Shown: positions 43,353-51,120 of the stretch, piece by piece
Layout of the letters: every line of letters starts with the position of its first letter
How positions within the stretch are numbered: position 1 is the first letter of the stretch
Origin: Algisphaera agarilytica
GTDB lineage: Bacteria; Planctomycetota; Phycisphaerae; Phycisphaerales; Phycisphaeraceae
Direction of reading: 5' to 3'
Length of the DNA: 64,000 bases
Assembly: GCF_014207595.1 (NCBI RefSeq)
Contig: NZ_JACHGY010000001.1
Coordinates: forward strand, 558,001 to 622,000
Made by a program: the position numbers and the translations under genes
The notes under the pieces: model-generated
Seen by the model: the letters and a program-made list of their open reading frames with translations, nothing else
Database searches by the model: none
Told to the model about the DNA's origin: nothing

Positions 43353-44222
43353 ATGCTCAAGCACCGCATCCCCTCGGGGATCATGATGACCCTGGGGCTC
43401 GTGTTGCTGATGTGGGCCGACGATGCGCTCGGCCGGCGCGGCATGCCGCCGGGGCTCATCCTCCTGGGTTTGGTCATCGCGCTCGGGGCACTCGCGTCCA
43501 CCGAACTCGCCGCCCTGCTGCGAGCCAAGTGGGGCCACTGCAGCCGGCTGTCGACCTTCGGCAGCGCCGCGGTGGGCTGCCTGATGGTGTACCTCCTGCC
43601 CATGATCGAGACGCCACGCACCGCCGTGGCGTTCTTCGGCAGCGGCGTGGCGGGCGTGCTGTTCTTCTCGATGTTCCGCCACAGCTTCCTGCGCAAAGAG
43701 ACGCAGGGCGCCGCCGCGGCGGGGGCCAACGCGGTGTTCGCGATGGTGTACCTCGGGATCCTGCCGGGGATGTACCTGCTCATCCGCGAGGCCGGCTACT
43801 CGGCGTGGGTGATCGCCGCGATCATCATGGTGGTCAAGTCCTGCGACATCGGCGCGTACTTTACTGGCCGATTCCTGGGCAAGCACAAGCTCATCGAATG
43901 GCTGAGCCCCGGCAAGACCTGGGAAGGTCTGGTTGGCGGGATGCTCTTTGCCGGGCTCTGGGCCGTGGTCTTCACGCTCATCGGCAACCACCTCGTGCCC
44001 GAGCGGGCCATCGCCCCGCTCTACGCCCTGCCCGCGGGCATGCTCCTGGGCTTCCTCGGCCAGGTCGGCGACCTCGTCGCCAGCCTGCTCAAGCGCGACG
44101 CCGGCGTCAAAGATTGGGCCGCCACCATCCCCGGCTTCGGCGGGGTCATGGACGTCGCCGACTCGGCCCTGATCGTCGCCCCGGTCGCCTACTGGCTAAT
44201 CACCCTCGCACCCGCAGCCTAA
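43353..44222 (+). CDS. cdsA: Phosphatidate cytidylyltransferase
   Basis: CdsA makes CDP-diacylglycerol, the precursor of phosphatidylserine and phosphatidylglycerol. From the ATG at 43353 the protein has 289 residues with about seven membrane helices (GIMMTLGLVLLMWADDALG, PGLILLGLVIALGALAS, AVFAMVYLGILPGMYLLI). The family signature is present: SLLKRDAGVKDWAATIPGFG followed by GVMDVADS, with Phe where many members have His in PGHGG, and DIGAYFTGRFLGKHKL is the second conserved block. The frame extends upstream to 42375 as the shadow of the RDD gene; the domain and the -10-like box set the start at 43353. It works upstream of PssA, encoded about 21 kb away. Confidence 0.94.
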   Translation: MLKHRIPSGIMMTLGLVLLMWADDALGRRGMPPGLILLGLVIALGALASTELAALLRAKWGHCSRLSTFGSAAVGCLMVYLLPMIETPRTAVAFFGSGVAGVLFFSMFRHSFLRKETQGAAAAGANAVFAMVYLGILPGMYLLIREAGYSAWVIAAIIMVVKSCDIGAYFTGRFLGKHKLIEWLSPGKTWEGLVGGMLFAGLWAVVFTLIGNHLVPERAIAPLYALPAGMLLGFLGQVGDLVASLLKRDAGVKDWAATIPGFGGVMDVADSALIVAPVAYWLITLAPAA

Positions 44223-44305
44223 AGCATCTCACCCACAGGTGTGGCACCCGACGCTCCAGCCATATCTGGAATGCGCCAACCCCGGCCTCGTTCATTCTCC
44301 CGCAC

Positions 44306-44340
44306 CCCACGTTTAGCGTGCGACGCGCAGCGTCCCGCGT
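44306..44340 (+). repeat. Dispersed palindromic element, family GTTTAGCG (copy A)
   Basis: The sequence GTTTAGCGTGCGACGCGCAG continues with CGTCCCGCGT. Copies B (51043-51078) and C (51121-51153, inverted) share the same GTTTAGCG...CGTCCC plan. Confidence 0.75.
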
Positions 44341-44468
44341 GAAGCCCAATACCATCGCCCTCACGCAGGTTGCCTGACCTCTCGCAAGGGAACAACGCCC
44401 GGGCCATCCCCTTGTTGAACCCGGGCCCCGAAGCGCCTGCCCCCAGCACCCGCCGTCGCCCATCGCGC

Positions 44469-44502
44469 AAAAAAACAACGCCCGCTGCGAACAGCGGGCG
44501 TT
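44469..44502 (-). terminator. Intrinsic terminator of PEP-CTERM gene 1
   Basis: An 11-base-pair stem (arms 44477-44487 and 44492-44502, loop CGAA on the plus strand) is followed on the minus strand by TGTTTTTTT. It ends the transcript of the gene at 44537-45337. Confidence 0.9.
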
Positions 44503-44536
44503 GCCTCATTTTTCATGGTTCATGTACTGTTTCAAC

Positions 44537-45337
44537 TCACGCACGTCGGCGGGAGAGCATAGCCAAAGAACCAAGACCCAAAAGGGTTAGGGAAGCGGGC
44601 TCGGGGATCACCGTCGAGAGACGGAAGCCGTCGAGCCGGATACCGTTAGCGCCGCCGAAGTCTTGAAGGTGACCAGAGAGCAGGGTGCCCGACTTGCTGA
44701 AGTCAGGGGTCACACCGCTTTGGGTGGTCAGCGTCGCGCCACCATTCACAGAGGTCTCGACATCAAATGCGCCCAGACCATCGGAGGTCAGGGTGATGGT
44801 GAGGTCGAACGCCGTGCCGAAGGCGACGCCGGTGTCGGCACCCGCGCTCGGGGTGAAGTTAGTGTTGGGGTCGATCCAGACGTTGCCGTTGCCGCCGTTA
44901 CCGACGAGTTGGGCACCGATGGCAAGGCTCGAGCCACCCAGGATGTTGCCGGCATCTTCGTTGGCCAGGCCGACCACACCGATGTTGTTGCCCGAAGCCG
45001 AGTTCGCACCGACAACCAGGCCGATGTACTCGATCACAACCTGCTCACCCGCGCCGAGGCTGGTGACATCGGTTTGGTTACCTGCGGCAGTCCGGCCGAG
45101 CAGCGCCCGCACGAAGCCGTTCGAGTCGCTGGACAGCGTACCCACACCCGCCGAGTCGACGACGGAGTACGGGCCCTGGCCGATCACGGTGTCGGGGTTG
45201 TCCGGACCAAAACCAACACCACCGTCAACAAAACCTTCGGCAGCGGTAAACGAGGTCTCAAACAAAACGCTACCCGAGGCAGACGACGCCAACACGCCGA
45301 GTGCAACGGCACCTGCAAACATTCGTAAATTCTTCAC
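44537..45337 (-). CDS. PEP-CTERM sorted exoprotein 1
   Basis: The start is GTG at 45337 with a perfect GGAGG 7 bases upstream; it gives 266 residues. The signal peptide covers residues 1-22 (FAGAVALGVLASSASGS). The body is a Gly/Asn/Thr-rich beta-sandwich-like domain (VLFETSFTAAEGF, LSSDSNGFVRALLG, GLGAFDVETSVNGGATLT) similar in style to LamG-like folds. The C-terminus is a PEP-CTERM tail: IPEPASLTLLGLGSLAMLSRRRA, with PEP motif, hydrophobic helix and Arg cluster. Such proteins are cut by an exosortase and attached to the envelope or exopolysaccharide; no exosortase is seen in this window. The role may be surface or matrix. It is read from its own promoter, with a leader of about 80 bases. 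Confidence 0.88.
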   Translation of the reverse strand: MKNLRMFAGAVALGVLASSASGSVLFETSFTAAEGFVDGGVGFGPDNPDTVIGQGPYSVVDSAGVGTLSSDSNGFVRALLGRTAAGNQTDVTSLGAGEQVVIEYIGLVVGANSASGNNIGVVGLANEDAGNILGGSSLAIGAQLVGNGGNGNVWIDPNTNFTPSAGADTGVAFGTAFDLTITLTSDGLGAFDVETSVNGGATLTTQSGVTPDFSKSGTLLSGHLQDFGGANGIRLDGFRLSTVIPEPASLTLLGLGSLAMLSRRRA

Positions 45338-45425
45338 TTAATAACCTCCATATGTAGACAGAAATGAGAAATCAAAAAACAAAACATATCGACAATTGCT
45401 AATGCACATCAACACTAGCTAAAAT

Positions 45426-45453
45426 AGTTTAACACAATCCCGCCACTCCGCAA
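45426..45453 (-). promoter_or_regulatory. Candidate promoter of PEP-CTERM gene 1
   Basis: On the minus strand TTGCGG (45448-45453) and TAAACT (45426-45431) are spaced by 16 bases. Predicted transcription starts about 80 bases before the GTG start, giving a real leader. Confidence 0.5.
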
Positions 45454-45583
45454 TGCTTTTCACCCAGGAATTGAAAAAAATTTGCTGCCCAACCACTCTT
45501 TTCGCGCCACGACCCGCACGGCTAACGACACATAAGCGAGCCGCCCAAACAGCACCCACCCCAACCTCACCGGCTCGCGCATT

Positions 45584-45615
45584 AAAAAAACGCCTGCTGT
45601 TTCCAGCAGGCGTTT
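45584..45615 (-). terminator. Intrinsic terminator of PEP-CTERM gene 2
   Basis: A 12-base-pair stem (AAACGCCTGCTG / CAGCAGGCGTTT) with a TTTC loop, followed on the minus strand by a T-run of seven. Confidence 0.92.
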
Positions 45616-45656
45616 CACTTTGATTGGACTTAGTGTCGAATCAGGTCTGATTCAAC

Positions 45657-46475
45657 TCAGGCCCGACGACGAGCGACCAGGGCCAGACCACCCAGACCCA
45701 GCAGCACCAGCGAGCCGGGCTCGGGCACGGGGATCAGCTCAATCTGGAAGTTGTCGATCTGTGCGTAGGCCGTGTTCACCGCCATGTCGGCACCATTGGG
45801 GTTGTTGAAGAAGGTGAACTGGGGGCCGAACGAAGTCACACCCGCGTCGACCATGGCCTGGGTGATGACCAGGTCTTTCACGACCGCAACAGTGTCACCC
45901 ACCGCAGCGGTGGAGAAGTCGTCCCAGGTATCCGGGAAGGCAAACACGGTGAAGGCCGCATCCTTCAGGTTCCAGTTGACGCCCAGGCTCGAGGTCAGGA
46001 GCCGGTCAGCCTGCTTGTACATATCGAAGCTAACACGGTAAATATCGCCAGCGACAGGGGTAATGGCGATGGGGGTCGGCTGGTTGTTCACGCCATTAAC
46101 AGTCCCGATCGGGCCGGTGGACAGCACGGCGAAGCCACCCGCGGTGTGCGAGTGAAGCTGGCCGACATTGCCCGAGCCCGAGGTGAAGTTGGCATCCGCG
46201 CCGGTGATGTAGCCACGGGTGCCGTTACGGGTCGACAGACCCGAGGTCGCACCGGAGCTCGCCGCCGGGGTGCCGTCGCCAGCGGCGTTGGTGTCGCCGA
46301 TGGTCGCGTTAGCGCCAAAACTGACCGAAGCGTTGCCGTCGATCGCGACCTGCAGGGCCTGATCGGGGAACGCGACATCGTCAAAGTTTTCGCTGTAAAT
46401 GATGGTCGCCTGCGCGGCACCGGCAAAGCCAGCACACACCGCCACAGCGGCCAAAGAAGAGGTCCACTTATTCAT
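45657..46475 (-). CDS. PEP-CTERM sorted exoprotein 2
   Basis: The ATG at 46475 (AGGAG five bases upstream; a TTG at 46478 is the alternative) gives 272 residues with a signal peptide ending near AAQATI. The body is a Gly/Ala/Thr-rich beta-sandwich-like domain (IIYSENFDDVAFPDQALQVA, then IYRVSFDMYKQADRLL) of the kind common in planctomycete PEP-CTERM proteins. The tail IPVPEPGSLVLLGLGGLALV ends in an Arg cluster (ARRRA). It is probably exported and exosortase-processed. Two paralogous neighbours and AT-rich flanking DNA suggest local duplication. Codon use is less extreme than in gene 3. Confidence 0.88.
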   Translation of the reverse strand: MNKWTSSLAAVAVCAGFAGAAQATIIYSENFDDVAFPDQALQVAIDGNASVSFGANATIGDTNAAGDGTPAASSGATSGLSTRNGTRGYITGADANFTSGSGNVGQLHSHTAGGFAVLSTGPIGTVNGVNNQPTPIAITPVAGDIYRVSFDMYKQADRLLTSSLGVNWNLKDAAFTVFAFPDTWDDFSTAAVGDTVAVVKDLVITQAMVDAGVTSFGPQFTFFNNPNGADMAVNTAYAQIDNFQIELIPVPEPGSLVLLGLGGLALVARRRA

Positions 46476-46578
46476 CAATTCTCCTCACTTTCAAACGGGT
46501 AGGAAACAGGACAGAAAAGAACACGAAAAATGAGATGCAACACAAATTGGGAGATAGGTCCCAGGAGCTTAAGTGTGT

Positions 46579-46606
46579 AATTTACCACCGCCCCGCCCCC
46601 TGTCAA
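46579..46606 (-). promoter_or_regulatory. Strong candidate promoter of PEP-CTERM gene 2
   Basis: A perfect minus-strand TTGACA (46601-46606) and TAAATT (46579-46584) are spaced by 16 bases. Transcription would begin about 97 bases before the ATG at 46475. Confidence 0.65.
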
Positions 46607-46992
46607 GCACGATTCAACAAATAAATGGAAACAATCCACCACATACACGCCACACGGCGTTAGGCGCAATATCCTTAGAATTGCAGACAATTCACAACTT
46701 TTAGCCGCCTGCAACCCCATTCTGATCATCACCATCCGGCAACGAACGAGCCACGGAACCCCGTTGCACAGAGGAACTCGAGCAAGCCGTTGATAATGAA
46801 TTTAACCATAGCGCACATCCGACTGAACTCCAACGAAACACCGCAACAACGACCCTGCACCCACCCAACCACAGGGCGTCTCCCTCACGATTGCGTTTAA
46901 TAAAGCGGCAAAATCAAGGCTAAAACCCTAGCCCCACCAATCTGCCCTCCTGAAACAAAACCACATCCGCCCGTTCAAACATAAAAAATATT

Positions 46993-47016
46993 TAGGTCGA
47001 ACAGACCTATCTTTTT
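46993..47016 (+). terminator. Orphan terminator-like hairpin
   Basis: Stem TAGGTC / GACCTA with loop GAACA is followed by TCTTTTT on the plus strand. No annotated gene ends here, so it may end an unrecognised small RNA or be a chance structure. Confidence 0.5.
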
Positions 47017-47248
47017 GCAATATCAACCATCAATCAGGGCGGCCACTCACCTTAGCCCGACTCCCTTTAACCACGGCCCCCGCCGCAGGCGTACGCAAAC
47101 ACCCAGATTCAGGTCAACTAAAATACACCATCAACCCTCAATATCCCCTTGGCTCACCCAACAAAGATCTGACGTGATTTCTATTAATGGATATCACGCA
47201 ATCGACAGGATCGTTATTGCAAAATTGTAGACAATCTTCAAATTTCGG

Positions 47249-47277
47249 TTGATTGTCAACACTTTTCGGTGTAATCT
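47249..47277 (+). promoter_or_regulatory. Candidate promoter of PEP-CTERM gene 3
   Basis: TTGATT (47249-47254) and TAATCT (47272-47277) have 17 bases between them; TTGTCA one step further is an alternative -35. An inverted repeat GACAATC...GATTGTC (47230-47257) overlaps the -35 and could be an operator. Confidence 0.5.
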
Positions 47278-47356
47278 AAATCTCACGTAAGACCCAACGT
47301 TTCAGAAGTTGAGGTTAGAGAATCATTTTCATGTCCGTTATAGGAGGTTAATTAAC

Positions 47357-48040
47357 ATGCGTTTTCTTCTTGGTACTTGTGCAGCTCTGACTGTTGCTGC
47401 GGCTCCCCTTTCGCAGGGTGCTGTCGTTAACATCGACGCTCTGGACCTTCGTGGCACCGGCGTCTTTGGTCACACCGATGCTGTTCTCAACTCGGGCCCC
47501 GGCAACACCACCGCCGATCCCCTCGATTGGGACATCACCTACAACAACCTGGACCTCGATGGCGATGCCGCCAACGATGACTCGGTCACCTTCACCGTTC
47601 GCGCTTCGGGCGGCACCAACCAGCGTGCCTGGGGCCAAGGTGTTGACACCGGCTTCGGTAACCTGAACGACGTGACCTTCAGCCTCGTTTTCGCTGCTGG
47701 TCAAACCACGTCCAACGGCGACTTCATCGTCTTCGACGGCTTCACCGGTGGCGCCATCGGCGCTGGTGGTGCGGTTCTTGATCGCTCGGCCGACATCAAC
47801 GGTACCACCGCGACCATCGGTCCGGCTGGCGTCGGTGGTGGCCCGTTCCTGTTCCAAACCGCTTCGGTTGACTTCGCTCCGACCGCTACCGTTACCTACA
47901 CCAACTCGGGTGGTACCGCTGGCAGCATCGTTGCTCGTAACCACGACCTGCAGTTCAGCACGGTTCCCGTGCCCGAGCCCGCCAGCCTCGCTCTGGTCGG
48001 CCTCGGTGGCCTGGCCATGCTCGGCCGTCGCCGCAAGTAA
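47357..48040 (+). CDS. PEP-CTERM sorted exoprotein 3, codon use suggests high expression
   Basis: The ATG at 47357 has AGGAGG 9 bases upstream; the frame reaches 47309 without similarity. The 227-residue protein has a signal peptide (FLLGTCAALTVAAAPLSQGA), a Gly/Asn/Asp/Thr-rich beta-strand body (VVNIDALDLRGTGVFGHTDA, VTFTVRASGGTNQRAWGQGV) and the tail VPVPEPASLALVGLGGLAML followed by GRRRK. The third codon position is unusually T-rich here (GCT, GGT, CGT, GTT, CTT), unlike neighbouring genes that use mostly C or G. That bias, plus a strong Shine-Dalgarno and terminator, points to strong expression. It may be a major surface or matrix protein. Confidence 0.88.
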   Translation: MRFLLGTCAALTVAAAPLSQGAVVNIDALDLRGTGVFGHTDAVLNSGPGNTTADPLDWDITYNNLDLDGDAANDDSVTFTVRASGGTNQRAWGQGVDTGFGNLNDVTFSLVFAAGQTTSNGDFIVFDGFTGGAIGAGGAVLDRSADINGTTATIGPAGVGGGPFLFQTASVDFAPTATVTYTNSGGTAGSIVARNHDLQFSTVPVPEPASLALVGLGGLAMLGRRRK

Positions 48041-48055
48041 GGCCTGATTCAGGCT

Positions 48056-48080
48056 GAACCTCCTCTCCCCGGAGGAGTTC
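48056..48080 (+). other. mRNA stem-loop after PEP-CTERM gene 3
   Basis: A GAA-C-CTCCTC / GAGGAG-TTC stem with a six-base loop lies between the stop codon and the terminator. It may stabilise the 3' end of the transcript. Confidence 0.4.
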
Positions 48081-48094
48081 AAACAGAATTTACG

Positions 48095-48127
48095 ACAGGC
48101 CCCGGTTCACGCCGGGGCCTGTTCTTT
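48095..48127 (+). terminator. Intrinsic terminator of PEP-CTERM gene 3
   Basis: An 11-base-pair GC-rich stem (ACAGGCCCCGG / CCGGGGCCTGT, loop TTCACG) followed by TCTTT. Confidence 0.88.
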
Positions 48128-48315
48128 GCCCGGAACACCACCGACGGCGTCCACCCCGCCCTTTTTCTACGAAAAACCGCCGGATCGCCGATCTCGGCAC
48201 CTTGCTTTTCCCCGGCAGACCGATACGCTTTACATATAAGGTTTCGTTTACCGAACCCCGCCGGACCGGCCGTGCCCGGCCCAAACTTCATTCCCATTCC
48301 CCGGAGAACCTACCC

Positions 48316-48924
48316 ATCGCTAGAGGACGTTTTAAGCCCCAACCCCGGGAGACCGGCAAACGGCTCCGCATCAACGATCAGATCCGCGTCTCCCCTATCC
48401 GTCTGATCGACGAAGAAGACAACCAGATCGGTGTGGTTGAGACCCACGAAGCCAAGGACCGCGCCCGCGAGGCCGGCCTCGACCTCGTCGAAGTCTCCCC
48501 CACCGCTTCCCCGCCCGTGTGCAAGATCATGGACTACGGCAAGTGGAAGTACGCCCAGGCCAAGAAAGAACAGAAGGCCAAGGCCCACGCCAAGAAGTCT
48601 GAGCTCAAGGGCATGCGTCTGCGTCCCAACATCGACGCCCACGACCTCAAGTTCAAGACCGACAAGGCCCGCTCGTTCCTGGAAGACGGCGACAAGGTCC
48701 AGTTCGTCATGCTCTTCCGTGGCCGGCAGATGGCCCACCAGAACCTGGCCCGCGACACGATGAACGGCATCATCGAGCTGCTCGAAGACGTCTCGAAAAT
48801 CGAGCAGCCGCCCAAGATGATGGGCCGTCGCATGACCATGATGCTCACGCCCGACCGCAAGAAGCCCGCGGAGAAGGCCGAAGCCCCGACCCCCGCTCCC
48901 GCGGAAAGCTCCGACGCCGGTTAA
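48316..48924 (+). CDS. infC: Translation initiation factor IF-3, AUC start codon
   Basis: IF-3 (202 residues) keeps ribosomal subunits apart and checks initiator tRNA. The N-terminal domain begins right at an ATC: IARGRFKPQPRETGKRLRIN, matching the usual start of the family, with no ATG, GTG or TTG between the Shine-Dalgarno GGAG (48303-48306) and that codon (9-base spacing). ATT, ATC and ATA starts are known for infC, where IF-3 itself represses initiation from such codons. The core blocks EVSPTASPPVCKIMDYGKWK and FVMLFRGRQMAHQNLARDTM are intact. The C-terminal tail is a Pro/Ala-rich extension (AEAPTPAPAESSDAG). rpmI and rplT, its usual partners, do not follow. Confidence 0.95.
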   Translation: MARGRFKPQPRETGKRLRINDQIRVSPIRLIDEEDNQIGVVETHEAKDRAREAGLDLVEVSPTASPPVCKIMDYGKWKYAQAKKEQKAKAHAKKSELKGMRLRPNIDAHDLKFKTDKARSFLEDGDKVQFVMLFRGRQMAHQNLARDTMNGIIELLEDVSKIEQPPKMMGRRMTMMLTPDRKKPAEKAEAPTPAPAESSDAG

Positions 48925-48973
48925 TCGCTTGGCCATATTCGGCCAACGCAGCGACAGTCAAACTCACGATCTC

Positions 48974-49013
48974 ACCCCTCCAGGACCGACAAGGCCTAGA
49001 GGGGTTGTTTTTT
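48974..49013 (+). terminator. Intrinsic terminator of infC
   Basis: A long imperfect stem (ACCCCTC at 48974-48980 pairing with GAGGGGT at 48999-49005, inner AGG/CCT pairs) is followed by TGTTTTTT. Confidence 0.85.
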
Positions 49014-49120
49014 GGGGCAACCCGCCATATCACACCAGGACATATCCACGCCCCGCCCAACCATTCATTTCGCTTCATTATTCGGGATAATTCCCCAACC
49101 CGAATCCGAGATCACATCCA

Positions 49121-51040
49121 ATGAAAACATCTCCCAATTCTGTCTTCGATCACAAAACCCTGGAAGCTGATGTCTGCGTCGTCGGCGGCGGCATGGCCGG
49201 GCTCTGCGCCGCGGTGGCCTCGGCCCGCAACGGCGCGAAGACCCTGCTCGTGCAAGACCGCCCCGTGCTCGGCGGCAACGCATCGTCGGAAGTCCGCATG
49301 TGGATCTGCGGCGCCTACGGCAAGACCAACAAAGAGACCGGCCTGCTCGAAGAGATCCAGCTCGACAACCTGCACTACAACCGCGGGCTCAACTACTCGG
49401 TCTGGGACAGCGTCCTCTGGGCTAAGGCCGCGCATCAACCCAACCTCACACTGCTGCTCAACACGTCGGTCTGCGACGGCCACGCCGAGGACGGCCGACT
49501 GCAAGGCCTTCGCGCCTGGCAGCTCACGAGCCAGACCTGGTTCACGCTCCACGCCAAACACTTCATCGACTGCTCGGGCGACAGCATCCTCGCGCCGCTC
49601 TCGGGCGCCGAGACCCGCTGGGGCCGGGAGTCGCGGGACGAGTTCAACGAAGACATCGCGCCGGATGTCGCCGACGGCAAGACGATGGGCAACACGCTGC
49701 TGATCCAGCTCCGCCGGACCGACAAGCCCCAGAAGTTCACCCCCCCGAGTTGGGCGATGCGCTTCGACGGCCCCGAAGACCTGCCCCACCGGATCAACGG
49801 CGTGAAGTCGCACAACTTCTGGTGGATCGAAGTCGGCGGCACGCAAGACACCATCCGCGACTCCGAATCGATCCGCGATGAGCTCTACCGCGTCGCCTAC
49901 GGCGTGTGGGACTACATCAAGAACCGCGCCCCCGAGAAGGACGAGGCCGAGGGCTGGGCGATCGAGTTCATCGGCAGCCTGCCGGGCAAACGCGAGAACC
50001 GCCGCTACGTCGGCGACCACATCCTCACGCAACACGATGTCCGCGCCGGAGCCGACTACTTCGACGACGTCATCGCCCACGGCGGCTGGAGCATGGACGA
50101 CCACCACCCCGCCGGGATGTACTACCCCGGCCGGCCCACGCTGTTCCACGAAGCCCCGTCGCCCTACGACATCCCCTACCGGTGTCTGTATTCGCACAAC
50201 GTGTCCAATCTGCTGTGTGCCGGGCGCAACATCTCCACCACCCACACCGCGTTGTCCTCGACCCGCGTGATGGCGACGTGCTCGGTGATCGGCCAAGCTG
50301 CGGGCACCGCCGCGGCGCTCTGCGTCCGCCACGGCGTCGATCCCGCATCGCTCTCGTCCGGCGACCGCCTCAAGGAACTCCAGACCGTGCTGATGGACCA
50401 CGACGTCTGGCTGCCCGGCCGACCGCGCGGCATCGACCCGCTCGCGCAATCCGCCAAGGTCGAAGCCGAGAAAACCACCGAGCGGGGCCACGTCAGCAAA
50501 CTGCTCGACGGCACCGACCGCGACCTGCCCGACACCACCCACACCTACGAGGGCCCGGTCGGCCAACCGATCACCTTCACGTGGGACAGCCCCGTCAACG
50601 TGCCGGGCCTGCGTCTCTCGCTCGACAGCAACCTCGCCAGCGAAAAGCGGATGCCCTACACCTACCCGCAGGCCAGCGACCGCGACCGCGTGCCCGGCAC
50701 ACTGATCAAGGACTTCCGCGTCGAGGCCCGCGACGCGTCGGGCCAGTGGCAAGCTGTGAAGAAAATCACCGACAACTTCCAACGGCTGATCCACCTGCCG
50801 TTGGATGTCCAGACCGATGCGCTACGCGTGGTGCCCGAAACGACCTGGGGGGCCGACGTCGCCCGCATGATGGGCTGCGAGCCGATGGCCACGTTCGCCA
50901 ACCAACGCCCCGCCCCCGACCCGGGCATCACGTTCAAGGAGCGTCAGGCTCAGCTCGACCCCGCCGACCTCGCCGCGCCCGACAGCGGCCTGGAAGACGG
51001 GCCGAAGAAGGCGGCGCGGTTCCACGACCAAGGTGCGTAA
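49121..51040 (+). CDS. FAD-dependent oxidoreductase (FAD_oxidored-type)
   Basis: The 639-residue enzyme begins with a Rossmann dinucleotide fold: ADVCVVGGGMAGLCAAVASA (residues 16-35), then TLLVQDRPVLGGNASSEVRM. A second conserved block, LCAGRNISTTHTALSSTRVM, sits near the end of the FAD domain. This family (PF12831-like) is common in planctomycetes and Bacteroidota, often near polysaccharide genes, and its substrates are unclear. The C-terminal 150 residues are strand-rich (VPGLRLSLDSNLASEKRMPY) and may be a carbohydrate-binding-like module. No signal peptide is present. The first ATG has no strong Shine-Dalgarno. It faces the clan-A hydrolase gene across a pair of inverted repeats. Confidence 0.82.
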   Translation: MKTSPNSVFDHKTLEADVCVVGGGMAGLCAAVASARNGAKTLLVQDRPVLGGNASSEVRMWICGAYGKTNKETGLLEEIQLDNLHYNRGLNYSVWDSVLWAKAAHQPNLTLLLNTSVCDGHAEDGRLQGLRAWQLTSQTWFTLHAKHFIDCSGDSILAPLSGAETRWGRESRDEFNEDIAPDVADGKTMGNTLLIQLRRTDKPQKFTPPSWAMRFDGPEDLPHRINGVKSHNFWWIEVGGTQDTIRDSESIRDELYRVAYGVWDYIKNRAPEKDEAEGWAIEFIGSLPGKRENRRYVGDHILTQHDVRAGADYFDDVIAHGGWSMDDHHPAGMYYPGRPTLFHEAPSPYDIPYRCLYSHNVSNLLCAGRNISTTHTALSSTRVMATCSVIGQAAGTAAALCVRHGVDPASLSSGDRLKELQTVLMDHDVWLPGRPRGIDPLAQSAKVEAEKTTERGHVSKLLDGTDRDLPDTTHTYEGPVGQPITFTWDSPVNVPGLRLSLDSNLASEKRMPYTYPQASDRDRVPGTLIKDFRVEARDASGQWQAVKKITDNFQRLIHLPLDVQTDALRVVPETTWGADVARMMGCEPMATFANQRPAPDPGITFKERQAQLDPADLAAPDSGLEDGPKKAARFHDQGA

Positions 51041-51042
51041 GC

Positions 51043-51078
51043 CCCCGCGTTTAGCGGGCGGCACGAAGTGCCCCGCGT
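51043..51078 (+). repeat. Dispersed palindromic element GTTTAGCG (copy B)
   Basis: The sequence CCCGCGTTTAGCGGGCGGCA continues with CGAAGTGCCCCGCG. It shares the plan of copies A and C and lies just after the FAD oxidoreductase stop codon. Confidence 0.75.
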
Positions 51079-51120
51079 AAAAAATCAACTGACAAGACTC
51101 GCGGTTTTAACGTCGTCGGC

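Larger units (their letters stand above)
44223..44536. other. Intergenic stretch between convergent cdsA and PEP-CTERM gene 1
   Basis: No gene is visible. The stretch holds a copy of the GTTTAGCG-type palindromic repeat (44306-44340), a hairpin with GCCCGGG / CCCGGGC arms (44397-44426) that could end the cdsA transcript, and the strong minus-strand terminator at 44469-44502. Confidence 0.5.
45338..45656. other. AT-rich intergenic stretch upstream of PEP-CTERM gene 1
   Basis: This stretch is much more AT-rich than the rest of the window. It contains the Shine-Dalgarno (45345-45349), a candidate promoter (45426-45453), and the terminator of PEP-CTERM gene 2 near its far end. Nothing else is evident. 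Confidence 0.5.
46476..47356. other. Long AT-rich gap between divergent PEP-CTERM genes 2 and 3
   Basis: About 880 bases with no credible gene. It contains promoter candidates on both strands (46579-46606 and 47249-47277), an orphan terminator-like hairpin (46993-47016) and short inverted repeats near 47224-47257. The middle (46620-46990) has no feature I can name. It is far longer than any other gap in the window and could hold a small RNA. Confidence 0.5.

Noticed and set aside
46475-46735. An 86-codon minus-strand frame in the PEP-CTERM gap
   Set aside because: It covers the strong promoter of PEP-CTERM gene 2 and has no start signal of its own or protein-like composition.
47015-47230. 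A 71-codon plus-strand frame in the PEP-CTERM gap
   Set aside because: It starts inside a terminator-like hairpin, and has no Shine-Dalgarno and unusual composition.
49112-50794. A 560-codon frame antisense to the FAD oxidoreductase
   Set aside because: No domain or signal is visible and composition is that of a shadow.
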